From an uncultured Rivibacter sp. (lineage in GTDB: Bacteria > Pseudomonadota > Gammaproteobacteria > Burkholderiales > Burkholderiaceae): a DNA stretch of 15,189 nucleotides. The stretch lies in assembly GCA_946481025.1 (NCBI GenBank), contig CAMLNA010000110.1:1-15189 (forward strand). The letters are read 5' to 3'. Of the stretch, positions 1-8,576 are shown piece after piece. The translations under genes were made by a program, and so were the position numbers. Under the pieces are notes generated by a model. That model had not been told where the DNA came from, made no database searches, and was given only the letters and a program-made list of their open reading frames with translations. Position 1 is the stretch's first letter; every line of letters starts with the position of its first letter.

Positions 1-70
1 GCTCGCATGGCGCGGGGAGCTTAGCAGCGGGGTCTCAGGCGGCGTGCGGCCCCGAGGTAACGGTGTGTTG

Positions 71-94
71 TTCCTCCCGTGAACGAGGGAGGAA
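71..94. repeat. Perfect 8-bp inverted repeat, hairpin without U-tract
   Basis: TTCCTCCC (71-78) and GGGAGGAA (87-94) form a perfect 8-bp stem around an 8-base loop. It lies about 100 bases beyond the stop of the porin gene. Read on the minus strand no T-run follows the stem, so it is not a classical intrinsic terminator. It could be a 3' mRNA-stabilising structure or a backup terminator. The rest of 1-150 shows no gene with a convincing start and ribosome-binding site. Confidence 0.35.
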
Positions 95-150
95 AAAGCC
101 GCCGGGCCGGCCCCCACGTCCCCGATCGGTGGAAACCCACTGCGCGAGGT

Positions 151-175
151 GAAGGCGGCCCGGGTGGGCCGCTTC
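151..175 (-). terminator. Candidate terminator hairpin after the porin gene
   Basis: GCGGCCC (155-161) pairs with GGGCCGC (166-172) around a 4-base loop. The stem extends by GAA/TTC (151-153 with 173-175) past one bulged base. It starts 20 bases after the porin stop codon, the expected place for the end of the operon transcript. No T-run follows on the minus strand, so termination here would be inefficient or Rho-assisted. The call rests on position and stem strength only. Confidence 0.35.
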
Positions 176-195
176 GTGCCGGCCCGGGCGGAGAC

Positions 196-1422
196 TCACC
201 ACCAGGACTCGGCCTGGATGCCCACCGACGTGCCCGACTTCTTGTCGGCGTACACCTCGGCCAGGCGCCCGCTGAGCGTCTGGCGGGCGGCCTCGTTCCA
301 CACCGCGTGGGTCACGAACAGGCGGATGGTCGGGCGCGAACCGGCTTCGTTGCCGGCCGACACCGCGCCGGCCAGCGTGAGCTTGGTCATGTTGCGGGTG
401 GGGCCGCCATCGGTCTTGACCTGGTCTGTGCCCAGTTCGACGAGGAAGCGCAGAGGACCGCTGATGTGGGTGTCGGTGCGGCCACCGAGCGAGTACCACT
501 TGCTGTCGACGCCGTTGTTGGTGTTGAGGCGGTACTCGCCGATCAGGTCCCAGGCGGTGCCTGCGCCCAGCTTGCCGGTCTGCTGCACCACCAGGCGGGT
601 GTTCTTCACCTCGCCCTGCTTGTCGTGCTTGAAGCCCACGAGGGTGTTGCCGCCCAGCGTGCCGTTGATGCTCTGGTACAGGCCCACCGCAATGCCCTTG
701 GGCTGGTCGGCCGGGTCCACGCCGGTGACCTGGTTGCGGCTTTCGAGCTGGGCCGAAGGCGTGACGTACACCGACAGCGAGCCGTTGGGCAGCGTGGGAA
801 TGCCGGTCACGCGGATCGGCAGCGCGAAGCGGTTGTTGTTGGCCGTGTCGAGGTCGCGCGGGTTCATCATGAACGCGAACGACAGCTTGGCCGTGCCGCC
901 CAGCTCGATGTCCTCGATGCCGGCGCCGTCGCCGTCGTTGTTCTCGAGGAACTGGTCGTTGATGCCCAGCTGCAGCCGGTTGTAGAAGCGGCGGCCCGCC
1001 CAGACCTTGCCGTTGCCCAGCATGGCGATCTTGTTGCCGTAGGCATAGACCTGGCCGAAGCGCGTGACCAGCTCGGTGGTGCCGCTGCCGGCCACGGTCT
1101 GGTCGCCCGGCGTGAGCGAGGTCTGGAACTCGCTGCCGCCCCAGGCGCGGTAGACGCTGGGCATGAAGTGCACGTACCAGTCGGAGCCTTCGTGGCTGGC
1201 GATCTTGGCGGCGAAGTTGGGTTCGATCACGTAGTCGCACTCGTTGCCCAGGCGCCATTTCGTGTCGGCGCCCGGCAGGCCGTAGCACACCTGCGTGCCG
1301 CCGCGCGCGTTGACGCCGGTGCCGGCGCGGAAGTAGCCGCTGAACTCGATGGGCGGCGCGGCCGAGGCCGCCTGGGCCAGCCCCGCCAGCGCAAGCGCGG
1401 TGAACAGCTTGGTCTTCGTCAT
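196..1422 (-). CDS. LamB/maltoporin-family outer-membrane carbohydrate porin
   Basis: A 408-residue outer-membrane channel, probably a trimeric 18-stranded beta-barrel admitting the sugar handled by the upstream ABC transporter. Visible features are a Sec signal peptide (residues 1-21, ending ASA) and an opening strand with FSGYFRAGTG, like the HGYARSGIG start of E. coli LamB. Cys46 and Cys62 are 16 residues apart, matching the loop-1 disulfide of LamB (mature Cys22/Cys38), and the second sits in the family's GNEC motif. A GKVWAGRRFY segment follows, and the chain ends in QAESWW, a typical aromatic porin C-terminus. The ATG at 1422 has AAGGAG eight bases upstream (1431-1436) and directly precedes the signal peptide. 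It is the last gene of the operon, 68 bases after the ATPase. Family assignment is firm. Maltose specificity is not implied: E. coli BglH is a LamB relative for beta-glucosides, which fits the GH1 neighbour better. Confidence 0.9.
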   Translation of the reverse strand: MTKTKLFTALALAGLAQAASAAPPIEFSGYFRAGTGVNARGGTQVCYGLPGADTKWRLGNECDYVIEPNFAAKIASHEGSDWYVHFMPSVYRAWGGSEFQTSLTPGDQTVAGSGTTELVTRFGQVYAYGNKIAMLGNGKVWAGRRFYNRLQLGINDQFLENNDGDGAGIEDIELGGTAKLSFAFMMNPRDLDTANNNRFALPIRVTGIPTLPNGSLSVYVTPSAQLESRNQVTGVDPADQPKGIAVGLYQSINGTLGGNTLVGFKHDKQGEVKNTRLVVQQTGKLGAGTAWDLIGEYRLNTNNGVDSKWYSLGGRTDTHISGPLRFLVELGTDQVKTDGGPTRNMTKLTLAGAVSAGNEAGSRPTIRLFVTHAVWNEAARQTLSGRLAEVYADKKSGTSVGIQAESWW

Positions 1423-1446
1423 TGCGATGTCTCCTTGGTCTCTCTT

Positions 1447-1472
1447 GGGGAAAACGCCGCCTCCTCGGCGGC
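1447..1472 (-). terminator. Terminator-like hairpin between ATPase and porin genes
   Basis: On the minus strand GCCGCC (1472-1467), a 5-base loop and GGCGGC (1461-1456) form a 6-bp GC stem followed directly by GTTTTCCCC. This resembles a weak intrinsic terminator placed before the porin's ribosome-binding site. It may reduce read-through into the porin gene or mark an mRNA processing point. The T-run has only four T's, so full termination is unlikely. Confidence 0.4.
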
Positions 1473-1490
1473 AGTGGGTGGATTCGTGCC

Positions 1491-2603
<1,113 letters not shown>

Positions 2604-2604
2604 G

Positions 2605-3960
2605 TCAGAGGCCTCCTGCCAGCGCGGGCGCAGGCTGCTGCGTGTTGAGCGTGGCCGCCCGCGCCGCGTCGATGTGGCCGTGATACCAGTGGGCGCTGTC
2701 CTTGAGCGTGCGGCGCTGGGTGGCGTAGTCCACGTGCACCAGGCCGAAGCGCTTGTCGTAGCCGGAGTCCCACTCGAAGTTGTCGAGCAGGCTCCAGTAG
2801 AAGAAGCCCCGCACGTCCACGCCCTCGGCCATGGCCGCGCGCAGCGCCGCCAGGTGGCTGCGCATGTACTCGATGCGCTGGGCGTCGGCCACGCGGCCGC
2901 CTTCGAGCCGGTCGGCGCAGGCGATGCCGTTCTCGGTGACGTAGATGGGCGGCAGCTCGCCGTACTGGCGCTTCAGGCCCACCAGCAGCTCGGTCAGGCC
3001 CTGCGGCCAGTTCTCCCAGCCCATGTCGGACTCGCCGTGCGGCTTGGGCGGCGGCAGGCCTTCGCTGGAGGCCCAGATGCGGGTGTAGTAGTTGATGCCC
3101 AGGAAGTCGAGCTGCTGGCCGATGATCTTGAAATCGTTGTCATGAACCGCCGGGTAGACGGACACGCCGGGAGCGGTGGGGTACCGCCCCTTGAAGATAG
3201 GGTCCATGTACCAGCGCACGAACAGCGCGTACTCGCGCTCGGCCTTCTGGCGGTCGGCTTCGCTGTCGGTGGCCGCGGTGACCGACGACTGGTTCAGCAC
3301 GATGCCCAGCGGCGCCCGCGCGCCAGCCGCCCGCATGGCCTGCAGCGCCAGCCCGTGCGACAGCAGCAGGTGGTGCGACACCTGCGCGGCGACCTGCGCG
3401 TCCTGGATGCCCGGCGCGAACTTGCCCACCAGGTGGCCCAGCGTGGCGGTGCACCACGGCTCGTTGTGCGTGGCAATGGAGCCGAGCCGGTCGCCCAGCC
3501 GGCGGGCGATGTGGGCGGCGTAGTCGGCAAACCGCTGGGCGGTTTCGCGGTTCTGCCAGCCGCCCTGGTCCTGCAGCGCCTGCGGCAGGTCCCAGTGGTA
3601 GAGCGTGGCATGCGGCCTGATGCCACGAGCCAGCAGCGCATCGACGAGCCGGTCGTAGAACGCGAGGCCCTGCTCGTTCCAGGCGCCCTGCCCCAGCGGC
3701 TGCACGCGCGGCCAGGCGATCGAGAAGCGGTAGGCATCGACGCCGAGCGAGGCGATCAGCGCCACGTCGTCGCGCCAGCGGTGGTAGTGGTCGCAGGCCA
3801 CGTCGCCGGTGTCGCCGTTCACCGTGCGGCCGGGCGTGTGCGAGAAGGTGTCCCAGATCGACGGGCCGCGCCCGTCCTCGTTGGCGGCGCCCTCGATCTG
3901 GTAGGCGCTGGTGGCCACGCCCCAGACGAAGCCGGGCGGGTACGGATGTGCAGCAGTCAC
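2605..3960 (-). CDS. GH1-family beta-glucosidase, cytoplasmic
   Basis: A 451-residue glycoside hydrolase family 1 enzyme, the usual full length, with no signal peptide. It would release glucose from beta-glucosides after uptake. The N-terminal GH1 signature is present (FVWGVATSAYQIEGA, residues 11-25, with sugar-binding Gln21). The acid/base is Glu167 in THNEPW and the nucleophile Glu343 in YVTENG. His122-Trp123 and Asn290-Tyr291-Tyr292 belong to the glycone pocket. In the FEW motif Glu396-Trp397 occupy the position where 6-phospho-glycosidases carry a serine-based phosphate site, so free rather than phosphorylated sugar is the likely substrate, consistent with ABC rather than PTS uptake. The start is GTG at 3960 with AAGGA eight bases upstream (3969-3973). 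It lies 36 bases after the second permease gene. The family is certain; cellobiose versus another beta-glucoside cannot be decided from sequence. Confidence 0.95.
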   Translation of the reverse strand: MTAAHPYPPGFVWGVATSAYQIEGAANEDGRGPSIWDTFSHTPGRTVNGDTGDVACDHYHRWRDDVALIASLGVDAYRFSIAWPRVQPLGQGAWNEQGLAFYDRLVDALLARGIRPHATLYHWDLPQALQDQGGWQNRETAQRFADYAAHIARRLGDRLGSIATHNEPWCTATLGHLVGKFAPGIQDAQVAAQVSHHLLLSHGLALQAMRAAGARAPLGIVLNQSSVTAATDSEADRQKAEREYALFVRWYMDPIFKGRYPTAPGVSVYPAVHDNDFKIIGQQLDFLGINYYTRIWASSEGLPPPKPHGESDMGWENWPQGLTELLVGLKRQYGELPPIYVTENGIACADRLEGGRVADAQRIEYMRSHLAALRAAMAEGVDVRGFFYWSLLDNFEWDSGYDKRFGLVHVDYATQRRTLKDSAHWYHGHIDAARAATLNTQQPAPALAGGL

Positions 3961-3996
3961 TCGGTGGTTCCTTGGTCGAAACGAGGTGAATACGGA

Positions 3997-4842
3997 TCAG
4001 GACTTCACCGCGCCGGCGGTGAGCCCCTCGATGAGGCGGCGCGAGGCGAACACGAACATCACGAGCAGCGGCAGCACGGCGATGGCCGAGCCGGCGCAGA
4101 TGGCGCCCCAGGGCACCTGGCCCGAGCCCTGCAGCGAGCGCAGCGCGAGCGGCACGGTGAACATCTCCATGTCGCGGATCACCACGAGCGGGCCGATGAA
4201 GTTGTTCCACGACGCGATGAAGGTCACGAGGCCGAGCGTGCCGAGCGCGGGGCCGATGAGCGGCAGTACGACACGCCAGTAGATGCCGAACTCGCCGCAG
4301 CCGTCGATGCGGGCGGCGTCGATCAGGTCGCGCGGAATGGCCGAGGCCATGTACTGGCGCATGAGAAAGATGCCCAGCGCGGCACAGGCGCCCGGCACGT
4401 ACAGGGCGCGCGGCTCGTTCATCCAGCCGAGCCAGCTCATGATCAGCGCGCTCGGGATCATGCCCACGAACGCCGGCAGCAGCATGGTGGCCATGACCGC
4501 CGCGAACAGCGGCTCGCGGAACCGGAATTCGTGCATCGCGAACGCATAGCCCGCCAGCGAGCAGAAGAACAGGTTCAGCAGCGTGGAGGCGGCCGCCACG
4601 TAGACGCTCCAGCCCAGGTTGTGCCAGAAGTACGGCAGCTTCTCGAGCAGCAGGCGCAGGTTGTCGACGAAGTTCGTGCCGAACCACAGCGGCGGCGGCA
4701 GCGAAAGGATCTCGCGGTCGCTGTGCGTGGCGAAGACGAACATGAAATAGAACGGCGCGAGCATCAGCACGGCGCCGGCCGCCAGCACGGCCAGCGACAC
4801 GACCCTCCGCGGGTTCATGGGTGCGTTCATCGCCGGGCTCAT
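3997..4842 (-). CDS. Carbohydrate ABC transporter permease, MalG-like
   Basis: A 281-residue inner-membrane permease of the CUT1 MalG type, half of the transport channel. A hydrophobic N-terminal segment (about 14-38) is followed by several more membrane helices. The EAA-type loop that docks to the ATPase is visible as DAARIDGCGEFGIYWRVVLP (175-194). ATG at 4842 overlaps the upstream permease stop by four bases (ATGA), so the pair is probably translationally coupled. In-frame ATG codons at 4830 and 4818 are possible later starts, since the Shine-Dalgarno sequence before 4842 is weak. Its neighbours are the matching permease upstream and the glucosidase downstream. Confidence 0.93.
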   Translation of the reverse strand: MSPAMNAPMNPRRVVSLAVLAAGAVLMLAPFYFMFVFATHSDREILSLPPPLWFGTNFVDNLRLLLEKLPYFWHNLGWSVYVAAASTLLNLFFCSLAGYAFAMHEFRFREPLFAAVMATMLLPAFVGMIPSALIMSWLGWMNEPRALYVPGACAALGIFLMRQYMASAIPRDLIDAARIDGCGEFGIYWRVVLPLIGPALGTLGLVTFIASWNNFIGPLVVIRDMEMFTVPLALRSLQGSGQVPWGAICAGSAIAVLPLLVMFVFASRRLIEGLTAGAVKS

Positions 4843-5840
4843 GACTTCTGCCCCAGCAGGCGATGGTTGGCCCAGGTGGTGGCGCCGATCAGCAGGAACA
4901 GCAGCCAGGCCACCGCCGAGGCGGTGCCGAAGTCGCCGTCGACGAAGGCGGTGGCATACATGTGCATCGCCGCGGTCTTGCCGGCCTGGTCGATGCCGCC
5001 GGTGCCGCCGGTGAGGATGAATGGCTCCTCGAAGAGCTGCAGGTTGCCGATGATGGTGAGCGTGACCGCGAAGAACACCATGGGCTTGAGCAGCGGCAGC
5101 GTGATGTGACGGAACTGCTGCCAGGGCCTGGCGCCATCCATGGTGGCGGCCTCGTACAGGTCGCGCGGGATGGTCTGCATGGCGCTCAGGTACAGCACCG
5201 CGTTCCAGCCCACGTAGCGCCACCACACCACGAAGGCGATCATCCACTTGGTGTAGCCGGGCTGCGCCCAGTCCACCGGCGCGGCGGGAAAGAGCGCGCC
5301 GACCACCGGCCATTGCGACATCGACGTGAGCACCACGTTGACGACGCCGAAGTCGCGCGAGAACAGCGACGAGAACACCAGCGAGATCGCGACGGTCGAC
5401 GTGATGAAGGGCAGGAAGTAGATGCCTACCACGGTGTTGCGCCAGCGGCCGAGCGCGGTGTGGAAGAAGAACGCGAGCGGCAGCGCGACGAGATGCTGGG
5501 GCAGCCCCGACACGATGGCCAGCCACAGGGTGTTGTAGAGCGACTTGTGGAACCAGTCGTCGTCGCGCAGCGAGTAGACGTAGTTGTCGAGCCCGACCCA
5601 TTGCATGGCTTCGAGGCCTGCCGCCGGGTCCCAGCGGTGGAACGACAGGACCATCGAGAACAGCAGCGGGAACAGGCCGAACACCAGGAACAGCACGAAG
5701 AACGGGCTGATGAAGAGATACGGCGCCCAGCGCGGCGACAGCCAGCGGCGGCGCGTGCGCGCGGGTGCGGCGGCGGCGCCGGCTTCCACCGCCGGCGGCG
5801 CGGCGGCAAGGACCTGGGGCGATGACGAGGTGGCCTGCAT
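4839..5840 (-). CDS. Carbohydrate ABC transporter permease, MalF/UgpA-like
   Basis: A 333-residue inner-membrane permease, the MalF-like partner of the next gene. It opens with an Ala/Pro-rich cytoplasmic tail (1-37) and a first membrane helix at about 39-67. A periplasmic stretch containing GLDNYVYSLRDDDWF, further helices and the EAA loop follow; in the EAA loop, EAATMDGARPWQQFRHITLP spans 230-249. It lacks the large extra periplasmic insert of enterobacterial MalF, as is usual for CUT1 permeases of other phyla. The ATG at 5840 has no clear Shine-Dalgarno sequence, the weakest initiation signal in the operon. Together with the hairpin just upstream this fits lower expression than the binding protein. 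Family confidence is high; the exact start is less sure. Confidence 0.92.
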   Translation of the reverse strand: MQATSSSPQVLAAAPPAVEAGAAAAPARTRRRWLSPRWAPYLFISPFFVLFLVFGLFPLLFSMVLSFHRWDPAAGLEAMQWVGLDNYVYSLRDDDWFHKSLYNTLWLAIVSGLPQHLVALPLAFFFHTALGRWRNTVVGIYFLPFITSTVAISLVFSSLFSRDFGVVNVVLTSMSQWPVVGALFPAAPVDWAQPGYTKWMIAFVVWWRYVGWNAVLYLSAMQTIPRDLYEAATMDGARPWQQFRHITLPLLKPMVFFAVTLTIIGNLQLFEEPFILTGGTGGIDQAGKTAAMHMYATAFVDGDFGTASAVAWLLFLLIGATTWANHRLLGQKS

Positions 5841-5863
5841 GTGAGGAATTTCGGGCGTAGGGA

Positions 5864-5901
5864 GCCCCCGCGAGCCGCGCGCGGCGGCTCGCTCCGGGGG
5901 C
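5864..5901 (-). repeat. Strong GC hairpin between binding-protein and permease genes
   Basis: GCGAGCCGC (5870-5878) pairs with GCGGCTCGC (5884-5892) around a 5-base GC loop. The stem continues, past a 3-base bulge on one side, with GCCCCC (5864-5869) and GGGGGC (5896-5901). It sits in the 84-base gap between the solute-binding protein gene and the first permease gene. This is where many ABC operons carry a structure that protects the upstream mRNA and lowers downstream expression, as in malE-malF. No T-run follows, so stabilisation or attenuation is likelier than complete termination. Confidence 0.55.
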
Positions 5902-5924
5902 CTTTCAGTGCTGGGTCGGCGGCT

Positions 5925-7169
5925 TCAGCGGCGCACGCGGCGCGTGATCTGCGCCTGCGCATCGGCCAGGGCGGTCTTCACGTCCTTGCCCTGCTCGAGC
6001 ACCTTCTCGAGTTCGGCATTGACCACCTCACGCGCGATCGGGTCGAGCTTGTTGACCGCCGCGGCCTTGATCTGGTCGGCGGCCTGCTTCCACTGCTGGC
6101 GTGCCGTCTGTCCGCCCAGGTATTCGATCGGCTCGTTGAGGAAGCTGTCGTTCTGCGCTTCGAGCAGGGCGGGGAAGGCATCGAGCTTGCGGAAGGCCTC
6201 GATCTGCATGTCCTTGTTGAGGGTCAGGAACTGGATGAAGTCCCACGCCTCCTTCTTCTGCTGCGCCTTCTTCGGGATGGCATAGAACGACCCGCCCCAT
6301 GAGGCATAGGCGCCGCCCGGCAGCTGCGCCGAGCGCCACTTGCCCTTCTGGTCGGGCGCAAGCCAGTTGTTCAGGTGGCCGGCGAGCCAGGCGCCCATCA
6401 TCTGCGAGGCGATCTTGTCGCGCTTGAAGCCCTCGCTCCACTCGTTGGACCAGGCGTTGATCTTGCCGTCGATGCCGGCCACGCGCGCCGACTTGGCGAG
6501 CTCGAACGCCTTGACGAAGCGCGGCGTGGTGACCAGCGGGCTGCCCTTGGCGTCGAAGTAGATGCCTTCGCCGTCCTTCAGGCCCGAGCGGATGTAGATG
6601 GCCTGGATGTCGACCGCGTTGCCGAGCATGTAGGCGCCGGTGGCGGCCTTCACCTTCTTGCCGGCCTCGATGTAGGACTCCCAGCTCCTGGTGAGGTCGG
6701 CCTCGGAGATGCCGGCCTTTTCGATCAGGTCCTTGCGGTAGAACAGGGCGCCGGGGCCGATGTCGGTGGGCACGCCTGCCAGCGCGCCGGTGCTGCTGGT
6801 GCCCTGCGGCACGCTGAACTTCGAGAGCTTGGCGCGGTGCTGCAGCGCGTTGTAGGGCGCCTTGCCCAGGTCCTCGAGGCCGCCGGACTCGGCGAACTTG
6901 CCGATGAAGTCGAAGTCCACCGCCATCACGTCCGGCAGGTTGGCGCCGGTGGCCAGCGCGGTGGTCATGGCGGTGTGGTGGTCCGGGTAGGCCAGGCTGG
7001 TGAGCTTGATCTCGACGTTGGGCTTGACCTTCTTGTACAGCGGGATCGCCGCCTTCACCGCACGGTCGAGGTCGGGGAAGGACGCCACCGTCACCACCGT
7101 CTGCGCATGGGCAGCGGTGGTCGCGAGCCACAGGGCCGAAGCGGCCACAAGCGTTGTCTTCAGTCTCAT
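5925..7169 (-). CDS. Extracellular sugar-binding protein, family 1 (periplasmic)
   Basis: A 414-residue periplasmic binding protein of the SBP_bac_1 type that captures sugar and delivers it to the permease pair. A Sec signal peptide covers residues 1-22 (cleavage AHA-Q) and has no lipobox cysteine, so the mature protein is soluble in the periplasm. The early mature sequence VTVASFPDLDRAVKAAIPLYKK and a later aromatic stretch (GGAYASWGGSFYAIPKKAQQKKEAW, cited in part: SWGGSFYAIPKKA) are typical of CUT1 sugar-binding proteins. ATG at 7169 has AAGGAG seven bases upstream (7177-7182), with nearly the same context as the porin start. It is the first gene of the operon and lies next to the control region. 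Ligand identity is inferred from the GH1 neighbour: a beta-glucoside or short beta-glucan. Confidence 0.93.
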   Translation of the reverse strand: MRLKTTLVAASALWLATTAAHAQTVVTVASFPDLDRAVKAAIPLYKKVKPNVEIKLTSLAYPDHHTAMTTALATGANLPDVMAVDFDFIGKFAESGGLEDLGKAPYNALQHRAKLSKFSVPQGTSSTGALAGVPTDIGPGALFYRKDLIEKAGISEADLTRSWESYIEAGKKVKAATGAYMLGNAVDIQAIYIRSGLKDGEGIYFDAKGSPLVTTPRFVKAFELAKSARVAGIDGKINAWSNEWSEGFKRDKIASQMMGAWLAGHLNNWLAPDQKGKWRSAQLPGGAYASWGGSFYAIPKKAQQKKEAWDFIQFLTLNKDMQIEAFRKLDAFPALLEAQNDSFLNEPIEYLGGQTARQQWKQAADQIKAAAVNKLDPIAREVVNAELEKVLEQGKDVKTALADAQAQITRRVRR

Positions 7170-7225
7170 TGCCTGTCTCCTTGATGCACTGGAATCTTTG
7201 GCATCGTTTTCATGATCGATCTTTA

Positions 7226-7253
7226 AAAGGCTGCAGATGCTCCTGCAGCCTTT
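7226..7253. repeat. 11-bp perfect inverted repeat in the operon leader
   Basis: AAAGGCTGCAG (7226-7236) and CTGCAGCCTTT (7243-7253) are exact reverse complements around a 6-base loop. It lies between the presumed promoter and the binding-protein gene, so it would be a stable hairpin in the leader RNA. On the minus strand the stem ends in CCTTTT, giving it a terminator-like look, but most of those T's are inside the stem. It may be an attenuator, an mRNA-stabilising leader or a second operator. Confidence 0.5.
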
Positions 7254-7265
7254 CTCAGCGCCCTG

Positions 7266-7287
7266 GAAATCCTTTGAAAAGGATTTC
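7266..7287. promoter_or_regulatory. Candidate operator: 9+9 perfect palindrome
   Basis: GAAATCCTT (7266-7274), TGAA, then AAGGATTTC (7279-7287) form a perfect two-fold site. It begins about ten bases downstream of the predicted transcription start of the minus-strand operon, where a bound LacI-family dimer would block transcription. The 4-base centre and total length of 22 are a little longer than the classical LacI-family core. Binding by the adjacent regulator is inferred. Confidence 0.5.
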
Positions 7288-7303
7288 ATCATCAACGGGG
7301 CGG

Positions 7304-7333
7304 AGTGTCTTCCCCGCCAGGAGCCACCGTCAA
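7304..7333 (-). promoter_or_regulatory. Candidate sigma-70 promoter of the sugar operon
   Basis: On the minus strand TTGACG (7333-7328, five of six to the -35 consensus) is followed after 18 bases by GACACT (7309-7304, three of six to the -10 consensus). The weak -10 suggests an activator is needed or that the real -10 lies elsewhere. A start near 7297 would give a leader of about 130 bases containing both inverted repeats. Confidence 0.35.
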
Positions 7334-7397
7334 GGGCGTACCCCTGCTGAAACTCCGGGTTAAGGGAAAGTCCCGAGGGAAGACTTCGGTCATGAAT

Positions 7398-7412
7398 TGG
7401 CAATGCTTGCCA
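7398..7412. promoter_or_regulatory. Candidate LacI-type operator TGGCAA-N3-TTGCCA
   Basis: TGGCAA (7398-7403) and TTGCCA (7407-7412) are perfect reverse complements with a 3-base centre. The site lies about 95 bases upstream of the regulator's start and about 65 bases upstream of the operon's -35-like box. It could serve autoregulation or DNA looping with the 7266-7287 palindrome, or bind an unrelated regulator. Confidence 0.35.
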
Positions 7413-7466
7413 GCCGCAAAGCAGGGTCCGCTAGGTGATTGCTCGGCATCCGGCTGAAATCGTTGT

Positions 7467-7472
7467 CATAAT
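7467..7472 (+). promoter_or_regulatory. Candidate -10 box for the LacI-family regulator
   Basis: CATAAT matches the sigma-70 -10 consensus in five of six positions, but no good -35 is present at the usual spacing. Transcription would begin near 7479. This favours the GTG at 7508 over the TTG at 7481 as the regulator's start codon. Confidence 0.3.
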
Positions 7473-7507
7473 TTCTGCCGTTGCGACCTCCCGACGAGAT
7501 TCCAGAA

Positions 7508-8557
7508 GTGCCAGCCTCCCGCTCCAGAGCCCGCCCTGCCCCCGCGCCCGTCGCGCCCGCCGGCCCCACCACGGTGATCGACGTGGCCCGCGTGGCAGGC
7601 GTTTCGGCCAGCACCGTGTCGCGCATCCTCAACGGTACCGCCCGGGTGGCCGACAGCAAGCGCACCGCGGTGGAAGCGGCGATCCGCCAGCTCGACTTCC
7701 GCCCCAACCTCTCGGCCCGCAGCCTGAAGATGGGTACCACCATGACGGTGGGCATCCTGGCCCAGGACATCGAGAGCCCCTTCTTCACCCGGGCGATGCG
7801 CGGCATCGAGGAGGGGCTGGCCGACAGCGGCTACGCGCCCATCATCGTGAGCGGCCACTGGAATGCCGTCGAGGAAGCCCAGCGCATCCGCCTGCTGATG
7901 GCCCGCCGCATCGACGGCCTGGTGATCCTGACCGGCCACCTGGCCGACGAGCAGATCGTCGAGTTCGCGCGCCACCAGCCCATCGTCGTGACCGGCCGCA
8001 AGCTGCAGCGCCACGAGAACCTGGTGGCCACCTGGCTCGACCAGACCGAGGCGGGCTACCTCGCCACCCGCCACCTGATCTCGCTCGGCCACCGCCGCAT
8101 CGCCCACATCGCAGGCCCGCGCGACCATGCCGACGCCGTGGACCGGCTGGCCGGCTATCACCGCGCCCACGAGGAGGCCAACCTGGCCCCCGACCCGGCG
8201 CTGGTGACGCAGGGCGACTTCCTCGAAAGCGGCGGCCTGCTGGCGATGAACCGGCTGCTCGACAGCGGCACGTCTTTCACCGCGGTGTTCGCCGCCAACG
8301 ACCAGATGAGCTATGGGGCGCGCATGGCGCTGTACCGCCGCGGCATCCGGGTGCCCGACGACGTGTCCATCGTCGGCGTGGACGACCTGCCCGCCTCGGC
8401 CTACGTGACGCCGCCGCTCACCACGGTGCGCCAGCCCATCTACGAGATCGGCCTGTTTGCCGCCCGTGCGCTGCTGCACATGCTGGGCCAGCGGGTCGAG
8501 CCGGTGGACGTGCCGCCGCTGGAGCTCATCGTGCGGGAGACGACGCGGCGGGTGTAG
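7508..8557 (+). CDS. LacI/GalR-family transcriptional regulator
   Basis: A 349-residue DNA-binding repressor, divergent to the sugar operon and very likely its local regulator. The helix-turn-helix spans about residues 21-47 (TTVIDVARVAGVSASTVSRI). The hinge helix is RPNLSARSLK (65-74) with the leucine that intercalates in the operator's minor groove. The rest (about 80-349) is a periplasmic-binding-protein-like ligand domain, including FAANDQMSYGARMAL and VSIVGVDD, standard family motifs. It should bind the imported sugar or a breakdown product. Residues 1-20 are an Ala/Pro/Arg-rich tail not needed by the family. I chose GTG at 7508; an in-frame TTG at 7481 would add nine residues. Neither has a strong Shine-Dalgarno sequence, but 7508 suits the upstream -10-like box better. 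Confidence 0.9.
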   Translation: MPASRSRARPAPAPVAPAGPTTVIDVARVAGVSASTVSRILNGTARVADSKRTAVEAAIRQLDFRPNLSARSLKMGTTMTVGILAQDIESPFFTRAMRGIEEGLADSGYAPIIVSGHWNAVEEAQRIRLLMARRIDGLVILTGHLADEQIVEFARHQPIVVTGRKLQRHENLVATWLDQTEAGYLATRHLISLGHRRIAHIAGPRDHADAVDRLAGYHRAHEEANLAPDPALVTQGDFLESGGLLAMNRLLDSGTSFTAVFAANDQMSYGARMALYRRGIRVPDDVSIVGVDDLPASAYVTPPLTTVRQPIYEIGLFAARALLHMLGQRVEPVDVPPLELIVRETTRRV

Positions 8558-8576
8558 GAGCGCAGGAGCCCGGCCC

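Larger units (their letters stand above)
7170..7507. promoter_or_regulatory. Divergent control region of the sugar operon and its LacI regulator
   Basis: This 338-base gap is clearly lower in GC than the flanking genes and contains no plausible gene. It holds, from left to right, the binding-protein ribosome-binding site, an 11+11 inverted repeat, a 9+9 palindrome, a minus-strand promoter-like element, a TGGCAA/TTGCCA palindrome and a plus-strand -10-like box. Each is listed separately. Expression in both directions is probably controlled here by the LacI-family protein. Confidence 0.75.

Noticed and set aside
1..150. A gene fragment at the left edge
   Set aside because: All frames here are short or lack a start, ribosome-binding site and recognisable sequence. 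A coding tail cannot be excluded without the flanking DNA, but nothing supports one.
7170..7507. CRISPR-like or transposon-end repeats in the low-GC gap
   Set aside because: The inverted repeats differ from one another, are not direct repeats, and have no spacers, transposase or target-site duplications. Regulatory palindromes explain them better.
7466..8479. Minus-strand frame opposite the LacI-family regulator
   Set aside because: The opposite strand encodes an unmistakable helix-turn-helix, hinge and sugar-binding domain; this frame has none of these and would start inside that gene.
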